Shown here piece by piece: positions 9,962 to 19,785 of a DNA stretch of 64,000 bases (position 1 is its first letter; every line of letters starts with the position of its first letter). The position numbers and the translations under genes were made by a program. The DNA lies in assembly GCF_900177485.1 (NCBI RefSeq), contig NZ_LT840186.1, positions 868,001 to 932,000 of the forward strand, given 5' to 3'. The DNA comes from Candidatus Pelagibacter sp. HIMB1321 (GTDB taxonomy: Bacteria; Pseudomonadota; Alphaproteobacteria; Pelagibacterales; Pelagibacteraceae). The notes beneath the pieces were generated by a model. It was not told the DNA's origin, ran no database searches, and was given only the letters and a program-made list of their open reading frames with translations.

Positions 9962-10226
9962 AGTTGGTTTTCCAACTATGACGATAAACGAATTTCGTAA
10001 TAACCATTGCGGACGTGGGGGCAGTACCCACCACCTCCACCATTACAACTTATGGGGGTGAACCAGAATCGACGAATGTCTAAAGGCTATTCTTTCGTTC
10101 GGAATTGTTCCTCCGTAAAGGACTAATTTATAATTGCTAACGAAAGTTACGCACTTGCTGCATAATTAACTTAAGTTAATTTAGCAGACGGGGTCTGGGG
10201 CACCTGGCAACAGAACGCCCCTAATA
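9962..10226 (+). ncRNA. ssrA: tmRNA, circularly permuted two-piece form
   Basis: The tRNA-like 3' part comes first. A T-arm (GTGGG, loop, CCCAC) leads to CACCTCC-A-CCA ending at 10042. The 5' acceptor strand GGGGGTG begins at 10054, followed by AACCAGAATCGACG, like the tmRNA 5' domain. The two strands pair over seven positions, including a G3-U70 wobble, the alanyl-tRNA synthetase identity element. The tag reading frame follows at 10136-10165, then a GGGGC/GCCCC hairpin at 10197-10221. The 11 bases between CCA and the 5' strand should be removed to give acceptor and coding pieces, as in other alphaproteobacteria. The outer ends are estimates. Confidence 0.93.
10136..10165 (+). other. tmRNA proteolysis-tag reading frame
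   Basis: The codons encode ANESYALAA followed by TAA. The LAA end is the usual ClpXP/FtsH degron. Resumption at GCT (Ala) agrees with other tmRNA tags. The frame lies inside the coding piece of ssrA. Confidence 0.9.
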
Positions 10227-10276
10227 GAAATAACAACTTTATTTAAATATTAATAAATTATAATCATCATTATCAA

Positions 10277-11692
10277 ATGAAATTTTTAAAAAAAAATATT
10301 TTTCTATTTTTATCATTATTTCTTTTAGTAGTCATAATTCTTGGATACTTTTTGAATAAAGAAAGTTCCTCATCAAAAAAAAATGAGATCTCAAATTTTG
10401 CTCAACAATTAAAAATTAGAAATAATCAAATAGCGAAAATACAACAAAATCTTTTTTTAAAAGGGAAGGATATTAATGAATTGATCAATGAAGATCAGAT
10501 TGATTTTAGAAAAATTATTGAAAATCAAATATTAGTTGATTTCAATGGATACAATTTTTCTAAAAAAAAAATTAATGAAAACCTGTTAGAGGGTTACTTA
10601 TTTTCTAAATTTTCAACTAATGATATTTTATTTACTGGAAATATTGGTGCATCAGCGACTGCATTTATTGATTTTTACAATCAAGATAAAAACATAATTT
10701 TAGCAACATATGATGGGATTTTTGCAAAAGCAAAAATTTCAACTCCAGAAAAATTTACAAAAATTCCATCAAATATTAAAGAGCTTATTAAATATAAAAA
10801 ATTTTATACTCACGATCATTATGGAATAAAAGATATTTTGGTCGATAAAGATATTTTATATGTTTCATACATTGGCCAAAAAATAAAAGATTGCTTTGAT
10901 TTAAAAATTATATCTGCCAATTTAAATGATAATTATTTAAATTTTGATTTATTTTATCAGACTAAAGATTGTGTAAATGTAAAAAACAATCATGGATTTT
11001 GGGCGCATCAAGGTGCTGGTGGACGATTAGCAAAAATTGATAATTCTAACTTATTGTTTACAACTGGGGATTTTAGAAACAGGCCATTAGCACAAAATCA
11101 AAATAATGAATTTGGGAAAATAATAATCATTAATACTAAAAATAGAAAATCAAATATTATATCTATTGGTCACAGAAATCCTCAAGGACTTTATTATAGT
11201 GAAAATTTTGATTTTATAATTTCGACAGAACATGGTCCAAAAGGTGGTGACGAAATTAATTTAAATCATAGACCTTTAACTAAAATTAAAAATTTTGGAT
11301 GGCCTATTTCATCCTATGGTGAACATTATGCTAAAAATTATTCAAAAAAAATATTGGATGAAGCTCCTCTCAGGAAATCTCATAAAAAATATGGATTTGA
11401 GGAACCAATAAAATATTTTGATCCCTCTATAGGTATAAGTCAATTGATATCATTAAATGATAATGATTATGAATTTTTTGTTGGAGCGATGGGTAATGAA
11501 ATTAAAGAGCAGGATCTGGGCGTACATTATATTAAACTTGATAAATCAAGAAAAAAAATCGTCCAACATAATTATATTCCACTTAATGAAAGAGTGAGAG
11601 ATATTGTAATTTCTGAGGATAAAAACATTATTCTTTTATTCTTAGAGACAACTTCATCAATAGCAATACTTGAAAAAATTGAAAAAGATTAA
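10277..11692 (+). CDS. Membrane-anchored glucose/sorbosone dehydrogenase-like beta-propeller
   Basis: The N-terminal hydrophobic helix at residues 8-27 should anchor the protein, with the rest in the periplasm. The propeller carries family signatures in order: NNHGFWAHQGAGGRLA, GHRNPQGL, EHGPKGGDEINL and FGWPISSYGEHY, as in the PQQ-dependent sugar dehydrogenase-like (GSDH/YliI) superfamily. Many members have no proven substrate, so the reaction is unassigned. It is followed by a formyltransferase-like gene that overlaps its end by 23 bases, so the two are probably expressed together. The pair lies between tmRNA and ppdK and looks accessory. Confidence 0.8.
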   Translation: MKFLKKNIFLFLSLFLLVVIILGYFLNKESSSSKKNEISNFAQQLKIRNNQIAKIQQNLFLKGKDINELINEDQIDFRKIIENQILVDFNGYNFSKKKINENLLEGYLFSKFSTNDILFTGNIGASATAFIDFYNQDKNIILATYDGIFAKAKISTPEKFTKIPSNIKELIKYKKFYTHDHYGIKDILVDKDILYVSYIGQKIKDCFDLKIISANLNDNYLNFDLFYQTKDCVNVKNNHGFWAHQGAGGRLAKIDNSNLLFTTGDFRNRPLAQNQNNEFGKIIIINTKNRKSNIISIGHRNPQGLYYSENFDFIISTEHGPKGGDEINLNHRPLTKIKNFGWPISSYGEHYAKNYSKKILDEAPLRKSHKKYGFEEPIKYFDPSIGISQLISLNDNDYEFFVGAMGNEIKEQDLGVHYIKLDKSRKKIVQHNYIPLNERVRDIVISEDKNIILLFLETTSSIAILEKIEKD

Positions 11693-13265
11693 GATAGGTT
11701 TTTTAGTAAATGAAGGTCTTATTGATAATTATAATTATCAATTATTAAAATGGTTAAAAAAAAATAGTGATAAATTCATAGTTTCATCTTTTATTTCAAT
11801 TGAAAATTCAAAAAAAAAAATAATATTCAATAAAATTCCAAAAAAAATATTTTTTAAATTTATAATATTTTTTGAATACTTGATTTTATTTTTTTTAAAA
11901 AAACATACTAACCATCTTAAAAAATTTAAATTAAACAAAACTATTCGATCACAAATATCTATTCAGAAAAATAGCTTTGAAAAAGAAATTTTTAATAAAA
12001 AAGACTTAATAAAAATCAGAAAAGAAAAGTATGATGTAATAATTCGAGCATGTAATGATGTTTTAAGTGGCGATATTCTTAAAGTATCAACTTACGGTAT
12101 TTTATCATTTCATCACGGAGATTATAAAAAATTTAGAGGTTCACCGGCTGGTTTTTGGGAGGTTTTTTTCAAAGAGCCAAACACAGGTTTTATAATCCAA
12201 AAAATTGACAAAAAACTAGATGCTGGAAAAATTGTCGAGAAAGGGTTTTTTTCTACACAAAGCTTTTTTCTTTTAAATCAAGCTGAGCTTTATAAGAAAA
12301 GTCTGTTTTACCTAAAGAATATTTTGCTAAAGTTATATGAAGACAAAAAGTTTAAATTTCTTGATAGTGCTAACCCTGGTAAAATTTATGAAATACCAAA
12401 AGTCTGCAATCAATTTATTTATTTAGTAAGTACTTTAAAAATGTTATCCAAAAAAATTTTCATTAAAAAAAAATATTTTAAACTAGCTTTTTTTGATAAA
12501 AATAATCTTAAAAAACCAATCATAATTGGGAATACAAACGCAAAAAACTTTTTAGCTGATCCTTTTTTAGTAGAAAAAAAAGATAATCTTTTTTGTTTTG
12601 CTGAAGAATTTAATTACACAAAAAAAAAAGGAGAAATTGTTTGTATTGAATTAAATAAAAAAAAATTTAATAAAAAAAGTACAATTCTTAAAGAAAGTTT
12701 CCATTTATCCTTTCCTTATATTTTTGAATATAAAAAAAAACTTTTCATGTGTCCTGATACCTCTGAAATTTCAGAAATAAGATTATATCTATGTACTGAT
12801 TTTCCTTATAAGTGGAGATACTACAAAACTATAATTAAAGATATTAATGCTGTAGATACTATGATTTTCCAGAAGAAAAATTTTTGGTGGATGATAACTA
12901 ATATTGATCGCACATCATCTAAAGATTTTAATCATGATCTCTCAATCTATTATTCTAAAAATGGACCTCTTACAAATAAATGGTTTCAACATAAAAAAAA
13001 CCCCTTAAAAAATAATTCTTTAGGATCAAGAAATGGAGGTCTTATTATTAATAACAACAAAATTATAAGAATTTCTCAAAATCAAGGTTTTGATAATTAT
13101 GGTGAAAGTATTAATTTTAATGAAGTCATGTCAATTAATGAAAATGATTATAAAGAAAAAAAAATTAAAAGTGATTTATTAGATAAAATTAATAACTCTC
13201 TAAAATCAAAAGATATTCACCATCTATCAAATATCAAAAATAAAGTGATTGTTGATTTTAAGTAA
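11670..13265 (+). CDS. Formyltransferase-like domain fused to a GINT1-like beta-propeller
   Basis: An N-terminal half (residues 1-200) resembles methionyl-tRNA/sugar formyltransferases: YGILSFHHGDYKKFRGSP at 142-159 and KKLDAGKIV near 181-189. The catalytic Asn of the usual N-x-H is Ser146, while the His and Asp positions are kept. The C-terminal half (about 285-525) has FLADPFLVEKKDNLFCFAEE, VDTMIFQKKNFWWMITN and RNGGLIINNNKIIRISQNQG, matching the five-bladed domain of glucosamine inositolphosphorylceramide transferase-like proteins. The combination suggests glycan modification, substrate unknown. It begins at TTG overlapping the upstream gene; TTG at 11679 is an alternative. It is very AT-rich. 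Confidence 0.72.
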   Translation: MKKLKKIKIGFLVNEGLIDNYNYQLLKWLKKNSDKFIVSSFISIENSKKKIIFNKIPKKIFFKFIIFFEYLILFFLKKHTNHLKKFKLNKTIRSQISIQKNSFEKEIFNKKDLIKIRKEKYDVIIRACNDVLSGDILKVSTYGILSFHHGDYKKFRGSPAGFWEVFFKEPNTGFIIQKIDKKLDAGKIVEKGFFSTQSFFLLNQAELYKKSLFYLKNILLKLYEDKKFKFLDSANPGKIYEIPKVCNQFIYLVSTLKMLSKKIFIKKKYFKLAFFDKNNLKKPIIIGNTNAKNFLADPFLVEKKDNLFCFAEEFNYTKKKGEIVCIELNKKKFNKKSTILKESFHLSFPYIFEYKKKLFMCPDTSEISEIRLYLCTDFPYKWRYYKTIIKDINAVDTMIFQKKNFWWMITNIDRTSSKDFNHDLSIYYSKNGPLTNKWFQHKKNPLKNNSLGSRNGGLIINNNKIIRISQNQGFDNYGESINFNEVMSINENDYKEKKIKSDLLDKINNSLKSKDIHHLSNIKNKVIVDFK

Positions 13266-13274
13266 ATTTCTTTT

Positions 13275-15941
13275 TTATTTTTTTAAAATCTCAGCTTGGG
13301 CTGCTGCTAATCTTGCAATTGGTACTCTGTATGGAGAGCATGAAACATAATTTAAACCAACTCTAGAGCAAAAAGCTATACTTTTAGGATCACCTCCATG
13401 CTCGCCACATATACCTAATTTAATTTTTTTATTTTGCTTCTTGCCTTTTAAAACTGCAATCTCAATCAAATCTTCAACACCTTCGTCAATTGAAACAAAT
13501 GGATCAATATCAAAAATTTTATTATCAATGTAATCATTTAAAAATTTACCACTATCATCTCTACTTATTCCAAATGTGGTTTGAGTTAAATCATTAGTTC
13601 CAAAGCTAAAAAACTCAGCATGTTTTGCGATATCTTTCGCTTTAACTGCTGCTCTTGGAAGCTCAATCATAGTTCCAACCATAAAATCAATTTTTACTTT
13701 GTTTTCCTCTTGAACAGTTTTTGCAATTTTATTGACTAATTCTTTCATGATCTTAATTTCAACTTCTGTAGAAACTAAGGGAATCATAATTTCAGGAAAA
13801 GCTGATTTTACTTTATTCTTTTTCAATTCAACTAAAGCCTCAAAAATTGCTCTACATTGCATTTCATATATTTCAGGGTAAGAAATGCCCAATCTACAAC
13901 CTCTATGACCAAGCATAGGATTTTGCTCATGTAATTCAGATATTCTTGATTTAACTTCCTTTAAGTCTACTCCGACCACATTTGCCACTTCTTGAATTTC
14001 TTTGTCTGAATGAGGCAAAAACTCATGTAATGGCGGATCTAATAATCTTACAGTTACAGGCAATCCATCCATTATTTTAAAAATCTCTACAAAGTCTTTT
14101 TTCTGATGTGGTAATAATTTTGCTAATGCTTTTGCCCTGTCCTCTTTTGATTTTGATAAAATCATCTCTCTTACGGATAAAATTCTTTCCTCATCAAAAA
14201 ACATATGTTCTGTTCTGCATAAACCAATTCCCTCTGCACCAAAATCTCTTGCTGTTTTTGTATCAATAGGAGTTTCTGAATTTGTTCTTACTTTTAATTT
14301 TCTAGTATCATCTGCCCAGCTCATTAATTTTGAAAAATCACCAGAAATTTCAGGTTTAACTGTTGGAACCTTTCCAAGGATTATCCTTCCTGTAGAACCG
14401 TCAATTGTAATAATATCACCCTCTTTAACTTCAAGCTCAGAAGTTTTGAAAATTTTACTTTCATAATTAATATCAATTTCACTTGATCCAGAAACACAAG
14501 GTCTACCCATACCTCTTGCAACGACAGCCGCATGACTTGTCATACCTCCCCTTGCAGTTAAAATACCTTTTGCAGCATGCATTCCCTGAATATCTTCAGG
14601 AGAAGTTTCTACTCTAACCAATATAGTATCCTGCATCATATCGTTTAATTTTTCAGCCTCTTCTGAAGTAAAAACTACTTTGCCACTTGCAGCCCCTGGT
14701 GATGCTGGAAGACCATTTGCTATTACATTTATTTCGCTTTTTTCATCTAATGTTGGATGTAACAAAGTATCTAAAGAACTTGGATCTATTCTCAGAATAG
14801 CCTGTTTTTTAGAAATTAATTTTTCTTTAACCATATCAACAGCTATTTTTACTGCTGACTTAGAAGTTCTTTTTCCTGACCTAGTTTGCAAAATCCAAAG
14901 TTTATTGTTTTCAACAGTAAACTCAACATCCTGCATATCTTTGTAATGAGTTTCCAGCTTAATCAAAATTTTTTCTAATTGTTTATAGACTTTAGGCATA
15001 GACTCTTCCATGGATGGATCTTTTACATTTGCATCTTTGCGAGCCTTTTTAGTAATATATTGTGGCGTTCTAGTACCAGCTACAACATCTTCACCTTGGG
15101 CATTAATCAAATATTCTCCGTAAATATCATTGGAACCATCTGAGGGATTTCTTGTAAACACTACTCCAGTTGCACAATCGTTTCCCATATTTCCAAAAAC
15201 CATTGATTGAACATTAACGGCAGTACCCCATTCAGAAGGTATTTGATTTAATTTTCTATAGATTTTTGCCCTATTGCTTTCCCATGATAAAAATACCGCA
15301 CTAATTGCACCTAAAAGTTGATCATATACATTTTGAGGAAAGTCTTTTTGAGTTTTTTCTTTAACAACTTTTTTAAAATCACTAATTAATCCATCCCAAT
15401 CACTCTCATCTAATTCAGTATCTAAAAGAACACCTTTAGTTAATTTATAATTTTCAATTAACTCTTCAAAATGATGACTTTCCACACCTAATACAACATT
15501 CCCATACATTTGAATAAATCGTCTATAACTATCTTTTGCAAACCTTCCATTTAAAGTTTTATTGGATAAGGCCTTTACAGTTTCATCGTTAAGTCCTAGA
15601 TTTAATATTGTATCCATCATACCTGGCATTGAAACTCTTGCTCCAGATCTAACAGAAAGCAACAAAGGATTTTTTAGATCTCCAAATTTTTTTTTTACTA
15701 CTTTTTCAATTACCTTAAGCTCAGATTTGATTTGATTAATGATTTTAGAATTGAGTTTTTTTTTATTTTTATAAAATAAATCACAAACATTTGTCGAAAT
15801 TGTAAAACCTGGAGGTACAGGAAATCCCATTCTTCCCATCTCTGATAAATTTGCACCTTTTCCACCTAAAATATTTTTAGGATTTTTAATCTTTTTAACC
15901 TCTTTAGAGCTAAAATTAAAAATAAACTTATTCATTGGCAT
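13275..15941 (-). CDS. ppdK: Pyruvate, phosphate dikinase
   Basis: Interconverts pyruvate, ATP and Pi with PEP, AMP and PPi. The N-terminal ATP-grasp domain opens with GGKGANLSEMGRMGFPVPPGF (26-46). The central phosphohistidine domain has GGMTSHAAVVARGMG at 465-479 with His470 as the carrier. The C-terminal PEP/pyruvate barrel carries LGICGEHGGDP. At 888 residues it is full length. In SAR11 this enzyme is thought to serve glycolysis or gluconeogenesis in place of pyruvate kinase. Its start overlaps the glyS stop by up to 14 bases; a second ATG at 15935 is equally possible. Confidence 0.97.
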   Translation of the reverse strand: MPMNKFIFNFSSKEVKKIKNPKNILGGKGANLSEMGRMGFPVPPGFTISTNVCDLFYKNKKKLNSKIINQIKSELKVIEKVVKKKFGDLKNPLLLSVRSGARVSMPGMMDTILNLGLNDETVKALSNKTLNGRFAKDSYRRFIQMYGNVVLGVESHHFEELIENYKLTKGVLLDTELDESDWDGLISDFKKVVKEKTQKDFPQNVYDQLLGAISAVFLSWESNRAKIYRKLNQIPSEWGTAVNVQSMVFGNMGNDCATGVVFTRNPSDGSNDIYGEYLINAQGEDVVAGTRTPQYITKKARKDANVKDPSMEESMPKVYKQLEKILIKLETHYKDMQDVEFTVENNKLWILQTRSGKRTSKSAVKIAVDMVKEKLISKKQAILRIDPSSLDTLLHPTLDEKSEINVIANGLPASPGAASGKVVFTSEEAEKLNDMMQDTILVRVETSPEDIQGMHAAKGILTARGGMTSHAAVVARGMGRPCVSGSSEIDINYESKIFKTSELEVKEGDIITIDGSTGRIILGKVPTVKPEISGDFSKLMSWADDTRKLKVRTNSETPIDTKTARDFGAEGIGLCRTEHMFFDEERILSVREMILSKSKEDRAKALAKLLPHQKKDFVEIFKIMDGLPVTVRLLDPPLHEFLPHSDKEIQEVANVVGVDLKEVKSRISELHEQNPMLGHRGCRLGISYPEIYEMQCRAIFEALVELKKNKVKSAFPEIMIPLVSTEVEIKIMKELVNKIAKTVQEENKVKIDFMVGTMIELPRAAVKAKDIAKHAEFFSFGTNDLTQTTFGISRDDSGKFLNDYIDNKIFDIDPFVSIDEGVEDLIEIAVLKGKKQNKKIKLGICGEHGGDPKSIAFCSRVGLNYVSCSPYRVPIARLAAAQAEILKK

Positions 15942-18000
15942 CTTTGATCAATTGAAAATCTATAAAATTCTCGTAGGTTTTACAGAAGAAACTTAATAGT
16001 TCCAATCTATTTTTTTTGATAATTTCACTTTCATCATTTACTTTTACATTATCAAAGAAATCAAAAATCTCTTTTTTTGCTGACGCAAGAGAGCTTAGTA
16101 TCTCATCAAAATTTTGTTTATTTTCAACCATGGCAAAATGTTGTTTTAATTCATTAGTTTTTTTAAATAAGGCCTTTTCATATTCATTATTAAAAATTCC
16201 AGGATCAGTTGTATTGGTAAGATTTTCACCAGCTTTTTTTGTTTCTGAATTAATAATATTAAAAGCTCTTCTATAAGAAGACACGACATCCATACCAAGG
16301 GGTTTTTCGATTATTTTATTAAGACTTTTTGCTTTCTCATAAGTTGTAGAAATTTTGTTCAAATCTAAAATTTTAACTGCAGCATCAACAATGTCTGGTC
16401 TAAAATTTTTATCTTTCAAATAATATTTAAATCTATCTTTTAAAAAAAATGAAATGTCTTTAATTATGTTGTTATTTGAAAATTTAAAATCTTGATCTAA
16501 ATAAATATTTAGAGAATAAGAAATAATATCATTAATTTTGATATCTTTTTTATTCTCAATAATCATCCTAATAATACCATACGCAACTCTTCTTAAAGCG
16601 TAAGGGTCTTTTGAACTTGAAGGTTTTTCGTTTATCCCAAAGAAACCTACTAGAGTGTCAATTCTATCTGATAGAGAAAGAGTAATACTATAAGGCTTTT
16701 TTGAAACATTTGAATGAGGGCCTGTAGGTAAATATTGTTCCTTAACAGCTTCAGAAATTTCTTTGTCAAACCCTTGAAAATGGGAAATATGACCACCCAT
16801 AATTCCTTGCAACTCTGGAAATTCACTAACAATTTCTGAGATTAAATCCGTTTTACAAATTGTTGCTGAAAGTTCGACTTTCTCTTTACTAATTAGCAGT
16901 TCATCAGAAATCATAGCTGCTAATTTTCGCATTCTTTGAACCTTGTCAAAATATGTGCCAAGACCCTTGAAAAAATTCATATTCTTAAGTCCAGAAACTT
17001 TTTTCACTAAATTTTGAGATTTATCTTTATTCCAAAAAAATTCAGCATCCTCTAGTCTTGCCTTAACAACTCTCTCGTTCCCTATCTTAATCAAACCTTT
17101 GTTATCTTTTTTATTTGCAACAACTATAAACTCATTAGTAATTTCCTTTTTTTTAGTAAAAAGGGGAAAATATTTTTGATGCGATTGCATTGTTAAAACT
17201 AATATCTCTTGAGGTATTGTTAAAAACTTTTTATCAAATGAACATTCTATAATATGTGGTTGATCTACAAGGTTGTTGACTTCATCTAATAATTTCTCAT
17301 TTTCATCAATAATTAAATTCTTTTTTTTTAAAATTTTTTCTATTTCGTTTCTGATATGATCTTTTCTTTTATCTTGATCTATAATTGTGCCAGTTTGTTC
17401 TAGAGATTTTTGATAAATATTAAAATCATTAAAAGTTTTTTTTCTCTCCTCAAAATCTTTATCTAAAAATGTGTAATTTGAAGATTTTAAATGGCCTATT
17501 GAAAAATTTATTACTTTTTTATCAAATACACACAATATTGATTTTAATGGCCTGCCCCAATTTAAGTTGTAGCTTCCCCATTTCATTGATTTTTTCCACT
17601 TAAATTCAATTAAAATTTTTGGAAGACGTTGTTTGATTAAATCTAGGGTTTTTAATTTAGCTTCCTTGGTTTTGTAAAAATAAAATTCACCTTTGTCATT
17701 TTTCTTTTTAAAAACTTGTTTTTTGGAGATTTTTTGAGATTTTAAAAAACCTTCTAAAGCTTGAGGTGGAGATGTTGTGCTTGGACCTTTTATTTCTTCA
17801 GATTTAATTTTAACTTCTCTATCCAGATTTTGAAAAACAACAACAAGTCTGTTTGGTGTTGATAATGAGAAATATTTTTTAAATTTAATTGATTTTTCCT
17901 CAAAAACTTTTTTAATATCTAAAATCAATTTTTCTCTTATATCTTTTTGAAGTGAAACTGGAATTTCTTCACTAAATAACTCTAAAAATAATTCAGACAT
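15928..18000 (-). CDS. glyS: Glycyl-tRNA synthetase, beta subunit
   Basis: Starts MSELFLELFSEEIPV, the hallmark GlyS N-terminus. Later family motifs are GHLKSSNYTF, VLTMQSHQKYFPLF, FPELQGIMGGHISHFQG and SLSDRIDTLVGFFGI, ending with a helical anticodon-binding-like domain. Length 690 fits the family. With GlyQ it forms the heterotetrameric bacterial GlyRS. It begins 5 bases downstream of glyQ. Confidence 0.97.
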   Translation of the reverse strand: MSELFLELFSEEIPVSLQKDIREKLILDIKKVFEEKSIKFKKYFSLSTPNRLVVVFQNLDREVKIKSEEIKGPSTTSPPQALEGFLKSQKISKKQVFKKKNDKGEFYFYKTKEAKLKTLDLIKQRLPKILIEFKWKKSMKWGSYNLNWGRPLKSILCVFDKKVINFSIGHLKSSNYTFLDKDFEERKKTFNDFNIYQKSLEQTGTIIDQDKRKDHIRNEIEKILKKKNLIIDENEKLLDEVNNLVDQPHIIECSFDKKFLTIPQEILVLTMQSHQKYFPLFTKKKEITNEFIVVANKKDNKGLIKIGNERVVKARLEDAEFFWNKDKSQNLVKKVSGLKNMNFFKGLGTYFDKVQRMRKLAAMISDELLISKEKVELSATICKTDLISEIVSEFPELQGIMGGHISHFQGFDKEISEAVKEQYLPTGPHSNVSKKPYSITLSLSDRIDTLVGFFGINEKPSSSKDPYALRRVAYGIIRMIIENKKDIKINDIISYSLNIYLDQDFKFSNNNIIKDISFFLKDRFKYYLKDKNFRPDIVDAAVKILDLNKISTTYEKAKSLNKIIEKPLGMDVVSSYRRAFNIINSETKKAGENLTNTTDPGIFNNEYEKALFKKTNELKQHFAMVENKQNFDEILSSLASAKKEIFDFFDNVKVNDESEIIKKNRLELLSFFCKTYENFIDFQLIKDANE

Positions 18001-18005
18001 TTTAA

Positions 18006-18884
18006 TTAATTTTTTTGTGTTTCAATCCAAACTTCAGCAACTAATTTAACAATATTTCTTATTCTGCTAATGTAATCTGCTCTCTCAGCTACACTGATTG
18101 CTCCTCTTGCATCCAAAATATTAAAAACATGACTAGCTTTTAAACAATGATCGTAAGCTGGAAGAGAAATATTTTTTTCAGCTAATGACCGAGCTTCAAA
18201 CTCGTGCATATCAAAATTTTTAAATAAATTTTCAATATTCGCAAACTCAAAATTATATTTTGAAAATTCCATTTCAGACTGATGAAAGACATCTTTATAT
18301 TTCACACCCTTCTCATTCCAGTCTAAATCATAAACATTTTGTTGTTGTTGAGTGAACATGCATATTCTCTCTAAACCATAAGTAATTTCTACAGAAACTG
18401 GATTGCAATCTATGCCTGCCATTTGTTGAAAGTATGTAAATTGAGTTATTTCCATACCATCACACCAAACTTCCCAGCCTAAACCAGCTGCACCAAGAGT
18501 TGGACTCTCCCAATCATCTTCGACAAATCTAATATCGTGTAATGAATGATCTATACCTATCTTGGATAAACTTTTTAAGTACAGATTTTTTATATTATCA
18601 ATTGATGGTTTTATTATTACTTGGAATTGATAATAATGCTGTAATCGATTTGGATTATCTCCATAACGACCATCTGTTGGTCTTCTTGAAGGCTGCACGT
18701 AAGCTGCCTTCCATGGTTTTGACCCTAAAGATCTTAAAGTTGTTGCTGGATGAAAAGTGCCAGCGCCTACCTCTAGATCATAAGGCTGTAAAATTGTACA
18801 TCCTTCCTTACTCCAAAATTTCTGTAAATTAAATATTGTCTCTTGAAATGAATTATTATTTAATTTTTTTTTCTTAGAGACCAT
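18006..18884 (-). CDS. glyQ: Glycyl-tRNA synthetase, alpha subunit
   Basis: Class II catalytic subunit. The sequence has [28 protein letters not shown] followed by [20 protein letters not shown], and [23 protein letters not shown], all diagnostic of GlyQ. The frame is open to an ATG pair at 18911, but the start at 18884 ([11 protein letters not shown]) gives a length of 292 typical of the family and only an 11-base overlap with sppA. The longer start would overlap by 38 bases. Confidence 0.95.
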   Translation of the reverse strand: MVSKKKKLNNNSFQETIFNLQKFWSKEGCTILQPYDLEVGAGTFHPATTLRSLGSKPWKAAYVQPSRRPTDGRYGDNPNRLQHYYQFQVIIKPSIDNIKNLYLKSLSKIGIDHSLHDIRFVEDDWESPTLGAAGLGWEVWCDGMEITQFTYFQQMAGIDCNPVSVEITYGLERICMFTQQQQNVYDLDWNEKGVKYKDVFHQSEMEFSKYNFEFANIENLFKNFDMHEFEARSLAEKNISLPAYDHCLKASHVFNILDARGAISVAERADYISRIRNIVKLVAEVWIETQKN

Positions 18885-19680
18885 ATTTTTGCCAAATGGA
18901 TCTTTCATCAAAAATATTTGCTAATTGATCAAGTTTATCATTTGATGATGATAATTTGTTACTCAACCAGCTTTTAGGTTTTTCGAATTTTTTAATAACA
19001 ACATCTTCACCATATTTTTCTTTTAAAATTTGAATAGCATCGCCAATTCCATCTATCAAACCTAATTCTTTAGCTTTTTTACCTGACCAAAATTCTCCAG
19101 AAAATAATTCAATATCTTTTTTTTTAAGTTTTGAACCTCTACTATTCTCAACAACATTTATAAAGTCTTCATGTAAATCAAGCTGAATTCTTTTTAACCG
19201 TTCAACATCTTCACTTTTCTCATCCAAAAAAGGATCTAAAGTACTTTTATTTTTTCCAGCAGTGTGAACACGCCTTTCTATTCCAACTTTTTTAATTAAC
19301 TCTGTAAAACCAAATGAAGAATAAATAACTCCAATAGAACCAATGATTGAACTGGAATTGGCATAAATCTCATCTCCAGCACAAGAAATCAAATATCCAC
19401 CTGAGGCAGCAACATCTTCAGCAAAAAATATTACTTTTTTTTTATGTTTTTTTGCTTGATTTCTTATGAAATTATAAATCATATGAGATTGTACTGGCGA
19501 ACCACCCGGAGAATTAATTGAAATTGCAACACAAATTGATTTTTTTAATGAAAAAGCTTTTTTTATTAATTCTTCCTGACCAGAAAAATCTATTCCTTGT
19601 TTAAACTTTCCAGCATTTCCAATAACACCATTAAGCTTAATGTGTGAAACAATTCTTTTTTTTTTAAAAAACGATAGCAT
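18874..19680 (-). CDS. sppA: Signal peptide peptidase SppA/SohB-like serine protease (S49)
   Basis: A ClpP-fold S49 protease of 268 residues, the short type. The catalytic Ser lies in [20 protein letters not shown] and the catalytic Lys most likely in [11 protein letters not shown], forming the Ser-Lys dyad. [19 protein letters not shown] near residue 195 is typical of the family. There is no clear transmembrane helix; the start MLSFFKKK is only weakly hydrophobic, so membrane attachment is uncertain. It is transcribed toward glyQ and overlaps it. Confidence 0.9.
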   Translation of the reverse strand: MLSFFKKKRIVSHIKLNGVIGNAGKFKQGIDFSGQEELIKKAFSLKKSICVAISINSPGGSPVQSHMIYNFIRNQAKKHKKKVIFFAEDVAASGGYLISCAGDEIYANSSSIIGSIGVIYSSFGFTELIKKVGIERRVHTAGKNKSTLDPFLDEKSEDVERLKRIQLDLHEDFINVVENSRGSKLKKKDIELFSGEFWSGKKAKELGLIDGIGDAIQILKEKYGEDVVIKKFEKPKSWLSNKLSSSNDKLDQLANIFDERSIWQKYGL

Positions 19681-19749
19681 TTTTGATCTTTATAGAATTT
19701 TTAAAAGTTAATTAAAGACTACTTATAATTGAAGATTAGGGTGCGTCAA

Positions 19750-19778
19750 TTGATAAGTAATAATATTATTTTTATAAA
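19750..19778 (+). promoter_or_regulatory. Candidate sigma-70 promoter for ispB
   Basis: TTGATA (19750-19755), a 17-base spacer and TATAAA (19773-19778) form a near-consensus promoter in the divergent sppA/ispB gap. The predicted start point, about 19785, is next to the ATG at 19786, so the transcript may be leaderless. Confidence 0.6.
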
Positions 19779-19785
19779 CTAATTT

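Noticed and set aside
9921-10043. Extension of the thyX frame to an upstream ATG at 10043
   Set aside because: The added residues are antisense to the tmRNA acceptor piece and its promoter; the ATG at 9920 gives a normal ThyX.
10043-10277. Integration site (att) at tmRNA with a mobile element
   Set aside because: No duplicated tmRNA segment, integrase or direct repeat was seen next to the two accessory genes.
11810-11820. A11 tract in the formyltransferase-like gene as a phase-variation switch
   Set aside because: Equally long tracts lie in housekeeping genes (ispA 24747-24757, ymdB 44344-44355), so long A/T runs are simply a result of base composition here.
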